Under the pieces are notes generated by a model, which saw only the letters and a list, made by a program, of their open reading frames with translations, was not told where the DNA came from and searched no databases. From contig DUVG01000154.1 in assembly GCA_012841175.1 (NCBI GenBank), positions 1-17,202 of the forward strand: DNA of 17,202 nucleotides, in the 5' to 3' direction. The position numbers and the translations under genes are program-made. This stretch comes from Clostridium sp. GTDB lineage: Bacteria > Bacillota > Clostridia > Acetivibrionales > Acetivibrionaceae. Below, piece by piece: positions 1-7,524 of the stretch. How positions within the stretch are numbered: position 1 is the first letter of the stretch; each line of letters begins with the position of its first letter.

Positions 1-1151
1 ACTTCACCTTTTCCGCTTAATGCTTTCATTACAGACACTTCAATATCAACAACCATACCAATAGAGTTTCCAAACACTGCAAGACCGTTTATACATCCAA
101 TTTGTTCTTCCTTTAATACCTTTTTTTCAATACGTGGACTATAATGTCCAAATTCTATTACCCATTCAATATCTTTTTTTCTTATTGTATTTCTTCCATC
201 AACAAGACATACTCCTCCAGCAATCTGCACTATGTTAACAGCTTCCCTGCCATTTTGAGCATATTTTGCAATTAGTGCATCCCCTTCATCCTCTAATTCG
301 AAACCACCTTTTTTTGCAGCATTTCTAGCAATTTCTATTATTTCACTTTGAGTAAGAGGTCTAAAATATATCTCAACACACCGTGACCTTATGGCAGGGG
401 GAATTTCGTCTGCAGTTCTGGTAGTAGCCCCAACCAGTCTAAAATCTGCTGGAAGTCCCCTTTGAAAAATTTCATGTATATGGGATGGAATATTTTTATC
501 TTCTGAACTGTAGTAAGCACTTTCTAAAAATACTTTTCTATCTTCAAGTACCTTTAAAAGCTTATTCATCTGTATAGGATGAAGCTCTCCAATCTCATCT
601 ATAAAGAGAATTCCACCATGAGCTTTGGTAACTGCACCAGGCTTCGGTTGTGGAACTCCTGCCACACCATAAGCTCCTGCCCCTTGATAAATTGGGTCAT
701 GTACAGAACCAATTAAGGGGTCTGCAATTCCTCTTTCATCAAATCTCACAGTGGTAGCGTCCATTTCTACAAATTTGGCTTCTCTCCTAAAAGGAGATAT
801 GTCATTCATCTTTGCCTCTTCTAAAATAACTCTGGCTGCAGCTGTTTTGCCTATTCCAGGTGGACCATATATTATAACATGTTGTGGATTTGGTCCACAT
901 AAAGCCGCCCTTAGTGCTTTAATTCCTTGACTCTGCCCTACTATCTCTTTTAGCGTGGATGGCCTTGTCTTTTCCGCCAAAGGTTCTGTAAGCTTTATAT
1001 CCCGCATTTTTCTTAGCTTTTCCAATTCCTTTTTTGATTCTTTTTCTATTGCATTTTTATTACCTTGTTGAGTTTTAAATAAATTTAAAAAATACAGTCC
1101 TATTATAATAGAGAAAAAAAACTGTATAATAAAAAGAATTGTTGTCACCAT
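1..1151 (-). CDS. lonB: LonB-type ATP-dependent protease, 5' part (cut by the window edge)
   Basis: The first 383 codons of a membrane-anchored AAA+ protease of the LonB family; the reading frame is open to the left edge. The ATG at 1151 is preceded by GGGAGGA at 6 nt. Residues 1-24 form one hydrophobic segment that would anchor the protein in the membrane, followed by a charged Lys/Glu-rich linker (about 26-62). The AAA+ module shows Walker A GPPGIGKT (96-103), Walker B ILFIDEIGEL (181-190), a sensor-like GATTR (241-245) and an arginine-finger candidate in AIRSR (253-257). The start of the Lon protease domain is visible from about residue 350, but the catalytic Ser-Lys dyad lies beyond the edge, so protease activity is inferred from the family. 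In Bacillus subtilis lonB also follows clpX, which supports the name; here a terminator and a 308-bp gap separate them. Confidence 0.9.
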   Translation of the reverse strand, partial: MVTTILFIIQFFFSIIIGLYFLNLFKTQQGNKNAIEKESKKELEKLRKMRDIKLTEPLAEKTRPSTLKEIVGQSQGIKALRAALCGPNPQHVIIYGPPGIGKTAAARVILEEAKMNDISPFRREAKFVEMDATTVRFDERGIADPLIGSVHDPIYQGAGAYGVAGVPQPKPGAVTKAHGGILFIDEIGELHPIQMNKLLKVLEDRKVFLESAYYSSEDKNIPSHIHEIFQRGLPADFRLVGATTRTADEIPPAIRSRCVEIYFRPLTQSEIIEIARNAAKKGGFELEDEGDALIAKYAQNGREAVNIVQIAGGVCLVDGRNTIRKKDIEWVIEFGHYSPRIEKKVLKEEQIGCINGLAVFGNSIGMVVDIEVSVMKALSGKGE

Positions 1152-1167
1152 TTTTTGTCCTCCCGAG

Positions 1168-1183
1168 ATTATACATAATTATA
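1168..1183 (-). promoter_or_regulatory. Tandem TATAAT boxes upstream of lonB
   Basis: Two perfect minus-strand TATAAT hexamers sit at 1178-1183 and 1168-1173, 10 bp apart, just upstream of the lonB ribosome-binding site. The distal box would give a transcript start near 1171. No recognisable TTGACA-like -35 lies at 16-19 bp from either box, so if this is a promoter it is weak or needs an activator or another sigma factor. AT-rich background makes chance matches possible. Confidence 0.35.
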
Positions 1184-1305
1184 CTGCTTAAAATAGTATT
1201 TCTTTTACCGTGATTTTTATACAAAAATTAATGTTTTGATATGTTAATACTATTTCTTTTAATAAAAAATATAAAATCACTTTGATTTTTTTATTAAAAT
1301 TTTTA

Positions 1306-1341
1306 ATTTCCCATGATGGCAATACCGTTATAATGGGAAAT
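1306..1341. repeat. Inverted repeat between clpX and lonB
   Basis: Arms ATTTCCCAT (1306-1314) and ATGGGAAAT (1333-1341) are exact reverse complements separated by 18 nt. It lies between the clpX terminator and lonB, so it could be a regulator site or an RNA stem-loop in read-through transcripts. No U-run follows it on the minus strand, so it does not look like a terminator. Confidence 0.5.
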
Positions 1342-1396
1342 ATTGATTACTATGGGGAACATATTTTATTACTAAAAAATACTGGTCTTAAAAAAG

Positions 1397-1435
1397 AAAA
1401 AAATAATACCGCCACTTTTTTAAGTGACGGTATTA
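1397..1435 (-). terminator. Intrinsic terminator after clpX
   Basis: On the minus strand a 14-bp stem (arms 1422-1435 and 1404-1417, one G-U wobble) with a 4-nt A-rich loop is followed by a long run of T. It starts 24 nt past the clpX stop and should end the tig-clpP-clpX transcript before lonB. Confidence 0.9.
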
Positions 1436-1459
1436 TAAAAATCTATAATTTTCAATTTT

Positions 1460-2749
1460 CTAAGAAGCTGATTCTTTTTTAACTCTGGATTTTTTATTTG
1501 TTTGACGTTTCTTTTTGTTTTCGTTTATTGTTAATTGAGGCGGTTCTTTTTTTTCTACACTTTCCTTATTAATCATGCATTTTTCCACATCGTCTCTTGA
1601 AGGTATTTCATACATTACATCTAACATGATTTCTTCTAAAATAGCCCTTAGTCCTCTTGCACCTGTATTTCTGGCAATAGCCTTATCTGCAATAGCCTCT
1701 AAAGCTTCATCTTCAAACTCTAGCTCCACATCGTCCATATCGAAAAGTTTCTGATACTGTTTGACAAGTGAGTTTTTAGGCTCTTTTAATATCTTAACAA
1801 GGGCATCCCTATCAAGAGAATGTAATGAAACAAGTATTGGAAGTCTTCCAACAAATTCAGGAATGAGTCCATACTTTAATAGGTCCTGTGGAAGTATTTC
1901 TTTTAGTATCTCACCCACATCATCTTTTTTGCGGCTTTCAATTTTAGCTCCAAAACCTAAGGATTTTTGACCTATTCTATTTTCTATTATCTTTTCAATT
2001 CCGTCAAAAGCACCTCCACAAATAAATAAGATATTTGTAGTGTCAATTTGTATAAATTCTTGGTGTGGATGCTTTCTTCCACCCTGTGGTGGAACTGAAG
2101 CAATGGTTCCTTCAAGAATTTTTAGCAGTGCCTGCTGAACTCCTTCCCCACTTACATCTCTTGTTATGGAAGGGTTTTCTGACTTTCTTGCAATTTTATC
2201 AATTTCGTCAATATATATTATTCCCTTTTCTGCTCTTTCAATATCATAGTCAGCTGCCTGTATAATCTTTAAAAGAATATTTTCAACATCCTCACCAACA
2301 TAACCTGCCTCAGTAAGTGATGTTGCATCAGCTATAGCAAAGGGAACATTTAGAATTCTTGCTAAAGTCTGTGCTAAAAGAGTTTTCCCTGAACCTGTAG
2401 GCCCTAACATAACAATATTACTTTTTTGAAGCTCTACATCAGAAGCTTTTACTTCTACATTAATTCTCTTGTAATGATTGTAAACTGCAACAGCCAAGGA
2501 CTTTTTAGCCGATTCCTGACCTATTACATATTGGTCTAATATTTCTTTTATCTCAGCTGGCTTTGGTATATCATTAAGTTCTGCATCAACTCTTGCATCT
2601 TCAAACTCTTCTTCAATTATTTCAGAACAAAGCTCTATACATTCGTCGCAGATGTATACCCCTGGCCCTGCTACCAACCTTTTAACTTGTTCTTGAGTCT
2701 TACCGCAGAAGGAGCACTTTAGCTGTTTCTTTTCATCATATCTTGACAC
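1460..2749 (-). CDS. clpX: ClpX, ATPase and unfoldase subunit of the ClpXP protease
   Basis: 429 residues, the usual length for ClpX. It recognises and unfolds protein substrates and threads them into ClpP. The N-terminal zinc-binding domain has C12, C15, C34 and C37. The AAA+ domain shows Walker A GPTGSGKT (116-123), the pore-loop GYVG (149-152), Walker B IIYIDEID (177-184) and a sensor-2 region GARGLR. The ClpP-docking tripeptide is LGF (264-266), a known variant of IGF. The last 30 or so residues form a Lys-rich basic tail. The start is GTG at 2749 with GAGGTGG 5 nt upstream. It begins 13 bp after clpP ends, so the two are surely co-transcribed, and it is followed by a strong terminator. 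Confidence 0.98.
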   Translation of the reverse strand: MSRYDEKKQLKCSFCGKTQEQVKRLVAGPGVYICDECIELCSEIIEEEFEDARVDAELNDIPKPAEIKEILDQYVIGQESAKKSLAVAVYNHYKRINVEVKASDVELQKSNIVMLGPTGSGKTLLAQTLARILNVPFAIADATSLTEAGYVGEDVENILLKIIQAADYDIERAEKGIIYIDEIDKIARKSENPSITRDVSGEGVQQALLKILEGTIASVPPQGGRKHPHQEFIQIDTTNILFICGGAFDGIEKIIENRIGQKSLGFGAKIESRKKDDVGEILKEILPQDLLKYGLIPEFVGRLPILVSLHSLDRDALVKILKEPKNSLVKQYQKLFDMDDVELEFEDEALEAIADKAIARNTGARGLRAILEEIMLDVMYEIPSRDDVEKCMINKESVEKKEPPQLTINENKKKRQTNKKSRVKKESAS

Positions 2750-2762
2750 GCTACCACCTCAT

Positions 2763-3347
2763 TCATTTTCTTCTTTCCATAACTTCATCCACTATACCGT
2801 AAATTTTTGCCTCTTCTGCTGTCATAAAGAAATCTCTTTCAACATCTCTTCCTATTTTTTCAATAGTCTGACCTGTCTTTTCACTTAAAATTTTGTTAAG
2901 TTTTTCTTTAATTCTAATTATCCACTCTGCATGAATTTTAATATCTGTTGCTTGACCTCTTGCACCACCTAATGGCTGATGAATCATTATTTCACTATTA
3001 GGCAATGCATATCTTTTGCCCTTAGCCCCAGCTGCAAGTAAGAAAGCTCCCATACTCGCAGCAAGCCCAACACAAATAGTTGATACATCAGGCTTTACAT
3101 ACTGCATAGTGTCATATATTGCAAATCCTGCAGTAACTGAACCTCCTGGACTGTTTATATATAATTGTATATCCTTATCAGGATCTTCAGCCTCTAAAAA
3201 AAGCATTTGTGCCACTACTAGACTGGCTGTTACATCATTTATTTCCTCACTCAAAACTATTATTCTATCTTTTAATAGTCTTGAGAAAATATCATATGAA
3301 CGTTCTCCTCGATTTGTCTGTTCTACAACTATCGGTACTAAACTCAT
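2763..3347 (-). CDS. clpP: ClpP, proteolytic subunit of Clp protease
   Basis: 194 residues, the normal size of this serine peptidase, which forms a 14-subunit barrel closed by ClpX or other Clp ATPases. The catalytic triad is intact: S98 in GLAASMG, H123 in MIHQP and D172. The N-terminal sequence SLVPIVVEQTNRGERSYD resembles Bacillus ClpP from its second residue, which supports the ATG at 3347. Another in-frame ATG two codons upstream (3353) lies only 1 nt from the GGAGG motif, too close for initiation; the chosen ATG is 7 nt away. It lies between tig and clpX, 70 bp after tig. Confidence 0.98.
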   Translation of the reverse strand: MSLVPIVVEQTNRGERSYDIFSRLLKDRIIVLSEEINDVTASLVVAQMLFLEAEDPDKDIQLYINSPGGSVTAGFAIYDTMQYVKPDVSTICVGLAASMGAFLLAAGAKGKRYALPNSEIMIHQPLGGARGQATDIKIHAEWIIRIKEKLNKILSEKTGQTIEKIGRDVERDFFMTAEEAKIYGIVDEVMERRK

Positions 3348-3417
3348 TGTCATACCTCCTTAGTTTTCAATCAATGTTATATATTTTTTCCCAAATTCAC
3401 TGATACTTAAACGCTAT

Positions 3418-4704
3418 TTATTTTATTTTTGCATTCTCTACTAAGAAATCTATAGTTTTTCTAGTAATTATTGTACTCTTTATATATTCTATATCGTCAT
3501 CTCTTAAAAGTTTCATAAATTCTTCTTCATCTTTTTGATATTTTTCTGAAAGTTTTTTTAATTCCTCTTTAAACTCTTCGTCAGATACCTGGATATCTTC
3601 TGTCTTGCTTATTTTTTCCAGTACAAGTTGGGTTTTAACATCTTTTTCTGCCATTTCCCTGCCTTGTTCTTTAAATGTATCAATATCCATCTGTGCCATT
3701 TGTAAATATTGTTCTAAACTATAACCTTGATATCTTAAATTCATATCAAAATCACGTACGTTAGCATCTAACTGTTTATCTACCATAACTTTAGGTATTT
3801 CAACAGTAGCATTATCAACTATTTTTTCTATAAGCTTATTTTCAAGTTCATGTTTTGCTCTGTGTTCACCTGACTCTGTAAGTTTTTTTCTTAAATCTTC
3901 TTTATACTCATCTAAAGTATCAAATTCACTTACATCCTTTGCAAATTCATCATCTATTACAGGCATTTCTTTTAGCTTTACATCGTTTACTATTACCTTA
4001 AATATAGCATCTTTTCCTGCTAACTCTTTTGCATTATAATCCTCTGGAAATGTAACTTTAACCTCAATATCATCCCCAGGCTTTCCACCTATAAGCTGCT
4101 CTTCAAATCCTTTAATAAACTTACCAGAACCAATTTCTAAAGGAAAATCAGTACCTTTTCCACCTTCAAAAGGTTCCCCGTCAATAAAACCTTCAAAATC
4201 TATTTCTGCAATATCTCCTTCTTGTATACCTCTGTCTTCTACAGTTACCATTCTAGCATTCTTTTCTGCTACCTTTTGAATTTCCTTATCCACATCTTCA
4301 TCACTAACATTTACTTTTATTTTTTCTATTTCAATACCTTTATATTCTCCCAATTCAACTTCAGGCTTAACAGTTACACTAGCTGTAAATATTAAGTTTT
4401 CACCTTTTCCTATCTGCTTTATATCCAATTCTGGTCTATCAACAGGAAATATATCAGTTTCCTTTACTGCCTCTTCATAAGCCTTAGGGAAAACCTCATT
4501 TAAAGCATCTTCATAAAGCACTTCTGCCCCATAGTATCTTTCTACAATATTCCTAGGTGCTTTTCCTTTCCTAAATCCGGGTATGTTAAATTTTTTAACA
4601 TTCTTTTGAAATGACTTTTTTAATCCTTCTTCAAATACCTCTGCATCAACTTCAATTTCTAACTCAACAATATTGTTTTCTTTTCTTTCTAACTTGACAT
4701 TCAT
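3418..4704 (-). CDS. tig: Trigger factor, ribosome-bound chaperone and peptidyl-prolyl isomerase
   Basis: 428 residues, full length for trigger factor, which sits at the ribosome exit tunnel and shields nascent chains. The N-terminal ribosome-binding domain carries the signature GFRKGK (43-48). The FKBP-type isomerase domain spans roughly 150-245, including GDIAEIDFEGFIDGEPFEGG (163-182) and IGSGKFIKGFEEQLIGGKPG (191-210). A long charged helical C-terminal chaperone domain follows (250-428). The ATG at 4704 is preceded by GGGAGGA at about 9 nt. It is the first gene of the tig-clpP-clpX cluster, with a likely promoter about 115 bp upstream. Confidence 0.98.
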   Translation of the reverse strand: MNVKLERKENNIVELEIEVDAEVFEEGLKKSFQKNVKKFNIPGFRKGKAPRNIVERYYGAEVLYEDALNEVFPKAYEEAVKETDIFPVDRPELDIKQIGKGENLIFTASVTVKPEVELGEYKGIEIEKIKVNVSDEDVDKEIQKVAEKNARMVTVEDRGIQEGDIAEIDFEGFIDGEPFEGGKGTDFPLEIGSGKFIKGFEEQLIGGKPGDDIEVKVTFPEDYNAKELAGKDAIFKVIVNDVKLKEMPVIDDEFAKDVSEFDTLDEYKEDLRKKLTESGEHRAKHELENKLIEKIVDNATVEIPKVMVDKQLDANVRDFDMNLRYQGYSLEQYLQMAQMDIDTFKEQGREMAEKDVKTQLVLEKISKTEDIQVSDEEFKEELKKLSEKYQKDEEEFMKLLRDDDIEYIKSTIITRKTIDFLVENAKIK

Positions 4705-4817
4705 TTAAAATTTTTCCTCCCATTACTTGGTTTTGTTAGTATACACTAAATTCATTTATTTAAATTTAAAATATTAGTTTACATATATTTAAGAATGGAT
4801 AATAAATTAACCATTAC

Positions 4818-4847
4818 ATTATAACATAATATGTTTTAAAAATACAA
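4818..4847 (-). promoter_or_regulatory. Probable sigma-A promoter of tig-clpP-clpX, with palindrome in the spacer
   Basis: Minus-strand -35 TTGTAT (4842-4847) and -10 TATAAT (4818-4823) are 18 bp apart and about 115 bp upstream of tig. A perfect 13-bp palindrome, AACATAATATGTT (4823-4835), fills most of the spacer, and a related imperfect copy, AACATATTACATGTT, lies upstream at 4884-4898. This arrangement fits a repressor operator. No CIRCE or CtsR-type box was seen. The 215-bp tig upstream gap also holds a perfect 12-bp palindrome, TTTAAATTTAAA (4759-4770), in very AT-rich sequence. Confidence 0.5.
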
Positions 4848-4919
4848 TAGTAAGGGTTTAATTATAATACTCTATAAAAAGCAAACATATTACATGTTAC
4901 AGAAATTTTTTCTTGCATC

Positions 4920-5621
4920 TTAAGATACATTAAAAGGCTTAAAATTCAAATAATCAGAAGATACAAGTTTAAAATCAATTCCTTCAACTTCTCCTTCAAC
5001 TGCACTATTAAAACTGCCCCCATGAAGATGACCATATAGGCATTTTTTTACACCATATTCCCCCATTATTTCCACAAATTCCGATGGTTCCTTTGAAGAA
5101 TTAAAAGGGGGATAATGCATCATAACTATAATTTCTTCTTCGCCAATAGGCTTTGCATTACTTAAAGATAATTTTAGCCTATTTAATTCTCTTTCATATA
5201 TTTTTTTGTCCTCTTGACTAAAACCATCATCTCCAGGACATTTCCATCCCCTTGCACCGCACACAATAAAGCCTTGTATATTATAACTGTTATTATGTAT
5301 AAATTCAATGGTTTTAAAGTTATTTTTTTCTAAAAAAATATTTAGCTTGCTCATTGTTGTCCACCAGTAGTCATGGTTCCCTTTTGAAATGATTTTCCTT
5401 CCAGGAAGGTTTTCAATAAACTGAAAATCTTTTATTGCCTGTTCTAAATAAGTAGCCCAGGAAATATCACCTGGAATAAGGACATAATCATCTTCTTTAA
5501 CAATTTCTTCCCAGTTTTCTTTAAGTTTATCCATATAATTTACCCATCTATCACCAAAAATATCCATGGGTTTATCTATGCCATATGAAAGATGTAAATC
5601 AGAGATCCCGTATACAGCCAT
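4920..5621 (-). CDS. Calcineurin-like metallophosphoesterase
   Basis: 233 residues, a soluble phosphoesterase of the calcineurin superfamily. All metal-binding motifs of the fold are visible: D8 and H10 in DLH, D52 in GD, N82 and H83 in GNHD, H169, and H198 and H200 in GHLH, so a two-metal active site is expected. There is no signal peptide or membrane segment, so it is probably cytoplasmic. The substrate cannot be told from sequence. The ATG at 5621 has AGGAGT 8 nt upstream, which overlaps the uvrC stop; uvrC ends 13 bp before it, so translation is likely coupled. I see no convincing terminator after it, only a weak 5-bp AT hairpin. Confidence 0.92.
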   Translation of the reverse strand: MAVYGISDLHLSYGIDKPMDIFGDRWVNYMDKLKENWEEIVKEDDYVLIPGDISWATYLEQAIKDFQFIENLPGRKIISKGNHDYWWTTMSKLNIFLEKNNFKTIEFIHNNSYNIQGFIVCGARGWKCPGDDGFSQEDKKIYERELNRLKLSLSNAKPIGEEEIIVMMHYPPFNSSKEPSEFVEIMGEYGVKKCLYGHLHGGSFNSAVEGEVEGIDFKLVSSDYLNFKPFNVS

Positions 5622-5634
5622 TTTAATTTAACTC

Positions 5635-7482
5635 CTATTGCTTAAAATATTCATATATGTTACTAGCCAGTTCTTTACTGATTCCTTTAACTTCAGAAAG
5701 CTGACTGACACTTGCAGTCCTTATCTTTTTTATAGAACCAAAATGCCTTATTAAAGCCTGTTTTCTTTTTTGTCCTATCCCTTCTATATTATCTAATACA
5801 GAACCTGAATATCTTTTTTTTCTAAGTTTTTTATTATATTCTAATGCAAATCTATGGGCTTCATCCTGTATAGATGTTATAAATCTTAAAAGCAAAAAAT
5901 CTCTAGATAGATCAAATTCAAAATCTCTCCCAACCAATCCTCTTGTCCTGTGTTTTTTATCCTTTACCATTCCTATTACAGGTATATTTTTGATTTCAAG
6001 CTCTTTTAAAACATCATACACCAAATTCACATGTCCTATGCCTCCATCTACCATTATTATATCTGGAAGCTTTCCAAAACCTTTTTCTTCTTTATCCTCT
6101 TCTTGATGTTTTTTTGCTCGTGTAAACCTTCTATATATTACTTCCTGCATACTTGCATAGTCATTTTGGATGTCAATGGATTTTATCTTAAACCTTCTGT
6201 ATTCACTTTTAGAGGGCAAACCATTTTCAAAAACCACCATAGATGCTACAATTTCAGATAAACCCATATTAGATATGTCATAGGCCTCTATCCTTTCTGG
6301 GTGATTTTTCAAATTTAAAACAGCTGATATTTTTTCAAGCCCTTCTTCTGCAAGTTTTTTTTCATTTTTTACTCGTTCCTTAAAACCCTCAAGGCAAATT
6401 ATTGCATTTTCTGATACCATTTCAATAAGTCTTAGCTTTTCTCCTCTTTTTGGCACCCTTATATAAACTCTAGATGTCTTCTTTTCTAAAAGCCATTTTT
6501 CTATAATATCCCTTTCGTCAATATCCACCTGTATGACAATTTCTTTTGGAACATATTCTGTACTGCTGTAAAATTGTTTTATAAATGAAGTCATAAGTTC
6601 AGCATCAGTTAAATGATTTATTCCCTCAAAAATAAAATGCTTTCTTCCTGTAATCTTCCCTTTTCTTATAAAAAAAATCTGTATACATGAATCTGTTTGA
6701 TCCTTTGCAAAAGCAATAACATCCTGATCCTCCATATCAGCACTGACAATCTTCTGCTTTTGTGCTATATGTCTTAAACTAATTATCTTGTCTCTTAATT
6801 TAGCTGCTTTTTCAAATTCCATATCTTGAGATGCTATATCCATTTCCTTTTCAAGCTTTTCAATTATATACTGTTGATTTCCATCAAGAAATTTTACAAT
6901 ATCCAATATAATTTCCCTGTATTCTTCTTTGCTTACATTTCCCTGACATGGACCTAGACATTGATGTATATGATAATTTAAACAAGGCCTGTCTTTCCCC
7001 TTGTTGTTTTTTAATACCTTATTGCAAGATTTTATTGGAAAGAGTTTTTTTATAATGTCAACAGTTTCTTTTACAGCCCCAGCGCTTGTAAATGGTCCAA
7101 AATATTTAGCCCCGTCCTTTTCTATTTTTCTGGTTATAACAACCCGTGGAAAATCTTCTTTCATTGTTATTTTTATAAATGGGTAATTTTTATCATCCTT
7201 TAGCATAATATTGAATTTAGGCTTATGCTTTTTTATAAGGTTACACTCAAGTATTAATGCTTCAATTTCTGTATCAGTTACTATATACTCAAACTCATGA
7301 ATTTGTGAAATCATTGCCTGAACTTTGGCATTTTGATTGGAATAGGAATTAAAATACTGACGGACTCTGTTTTTTAAAACAACAGCCTTCCCAATGTAAA
7401 TGATTTCACCATCTTTATTCTTCATAATGTAAACGCCAGGTTTTTCAGGTAGTTTTTTTAATTCTTCTGCTATATCAAACAT
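5635..7482 (-). CDS. uvrC: UvrC, excinuclease ABC subunit C
   Basis: 615 residues, full length. UvrC makes both incisions around a DNA lesion during nucleotide excision repair, after UvrA and UvrB load. The N-terminal GIY-YIG nuclease has GVYIM (16-20) and YIG (29-31). Four cysteines at 153, 167, 175 and 179 match the known iron-sulfur ligand spacing of UvrC. The UVR domain that contacts UvrB is at about 206-241, the RNase H-like nuclease has D401 (YDISN), D479 (VDGG) and H543 (DEAHRF), and the helix-hairpin-helix DNA-binding pair ends the protein (562-612). The ATG at 7482 is 10 nt from AGGA; an in-frame GTG at 7491 is only 1 nt from it and is less likely. It starts 42 bp after the Enzyme I-like gene with no terminator between. 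Confidence 0.97.
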   Translation of the reverse strand: MFDIAEELKKLPEKPGVYIMKNKDGEIIYIGKAVVLKNRVRQYFNSYSNQNAKVQAMISQIHEFEYIVTDTEIEALILECNLIKKHKPKFNIMLKDDKNYPFIKITMKEDFPRVVITRKIEKDGAKYFGPFTSAGAVKETVDIIKKLFPIKSCNKVLKNNKGKDRPCLNYHIHQCLGPCQGNVSKEEYREIILDIVKFLDGNQQYIIEKLEKEMDIASQDMEFEKAAKLRDKIISLRHIAQKQKIVSADMEDQDVIAFAKDQTDSCIQIFFIRKGKITGRKHFIFEGINHLTDAELMTSFIKQFYSSTEYVPKEIVIQVDIDERDIIEKWLLEKKTSRVYIRVPKRGEKLRLIEMVSENAIICLEGFKERVKNEKKLAEEGLEKISAVLNLKNHPERIEAYDISNMGLSEIVASMVVFENGLPSKSEYRRFKIKSIDIQNDYASMQEVIYRRFTRAKKHQEEDKEEKGFGKLPDIIMVDGGIGHVNLVYDVLKELEIKNIPVIGMVKDKKHRTRGLVGRDFEFDLSRDFLLLRFITSIQDEAHRFALEYNKKLRKKRYSGSVLDNIEGIGQKRKQALIRHFGSIKKIRTASVSQLSEVKGISKELASNIYEYFKQ

Positions 7483-7524
7483 TTCTTTCACATCCTACTT
7501 TTATAACGCCTATAATATTTATGC

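Larger units (their letters stand above)
1152..1459. other. clpX-lonB intergenic region, no gene
   Basis: This 308-bp gap holds, in minus-strand order, the clpX terminator, an inverted repeat with 9-bp arms, a pair of direct repeats and the lonB ribosome-binding site. A 66-codon plus-strand frame (1282-1482) crosses the terminator and enters clpX antisense; it has no ribosome-binding site and is not counted as a gene. No RNA gene was recognised. Confidence 0.6.

Noticed and set aside
1282..1482. 66-codon plus-strand reading frame before lonB
   Set aside because: It has no ribosome-binding site, runs through the clpX terminator hairpin and ends antisense inside clpX; its composition reflects AT-rich DNA.
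3348..4919. CtsR or CIRCE heat-shock operators before clpP or tig
   Set aside because: No tandem GGTCAAA-type heptads or TTAGCACTC-N9-GAGTGCTAA sequence in these gaps; GTCAAA matches elsewhere are inside coding sequence.
4877..4919. Terminator after the phosphoesterase gene
   Set aside because: The only hairpin, AACAT/ATGTT, has 5 A-T-rich base pairs, too weak to call although T-rich sequence follows; it is better seen as a palindrome near the tig promoter.
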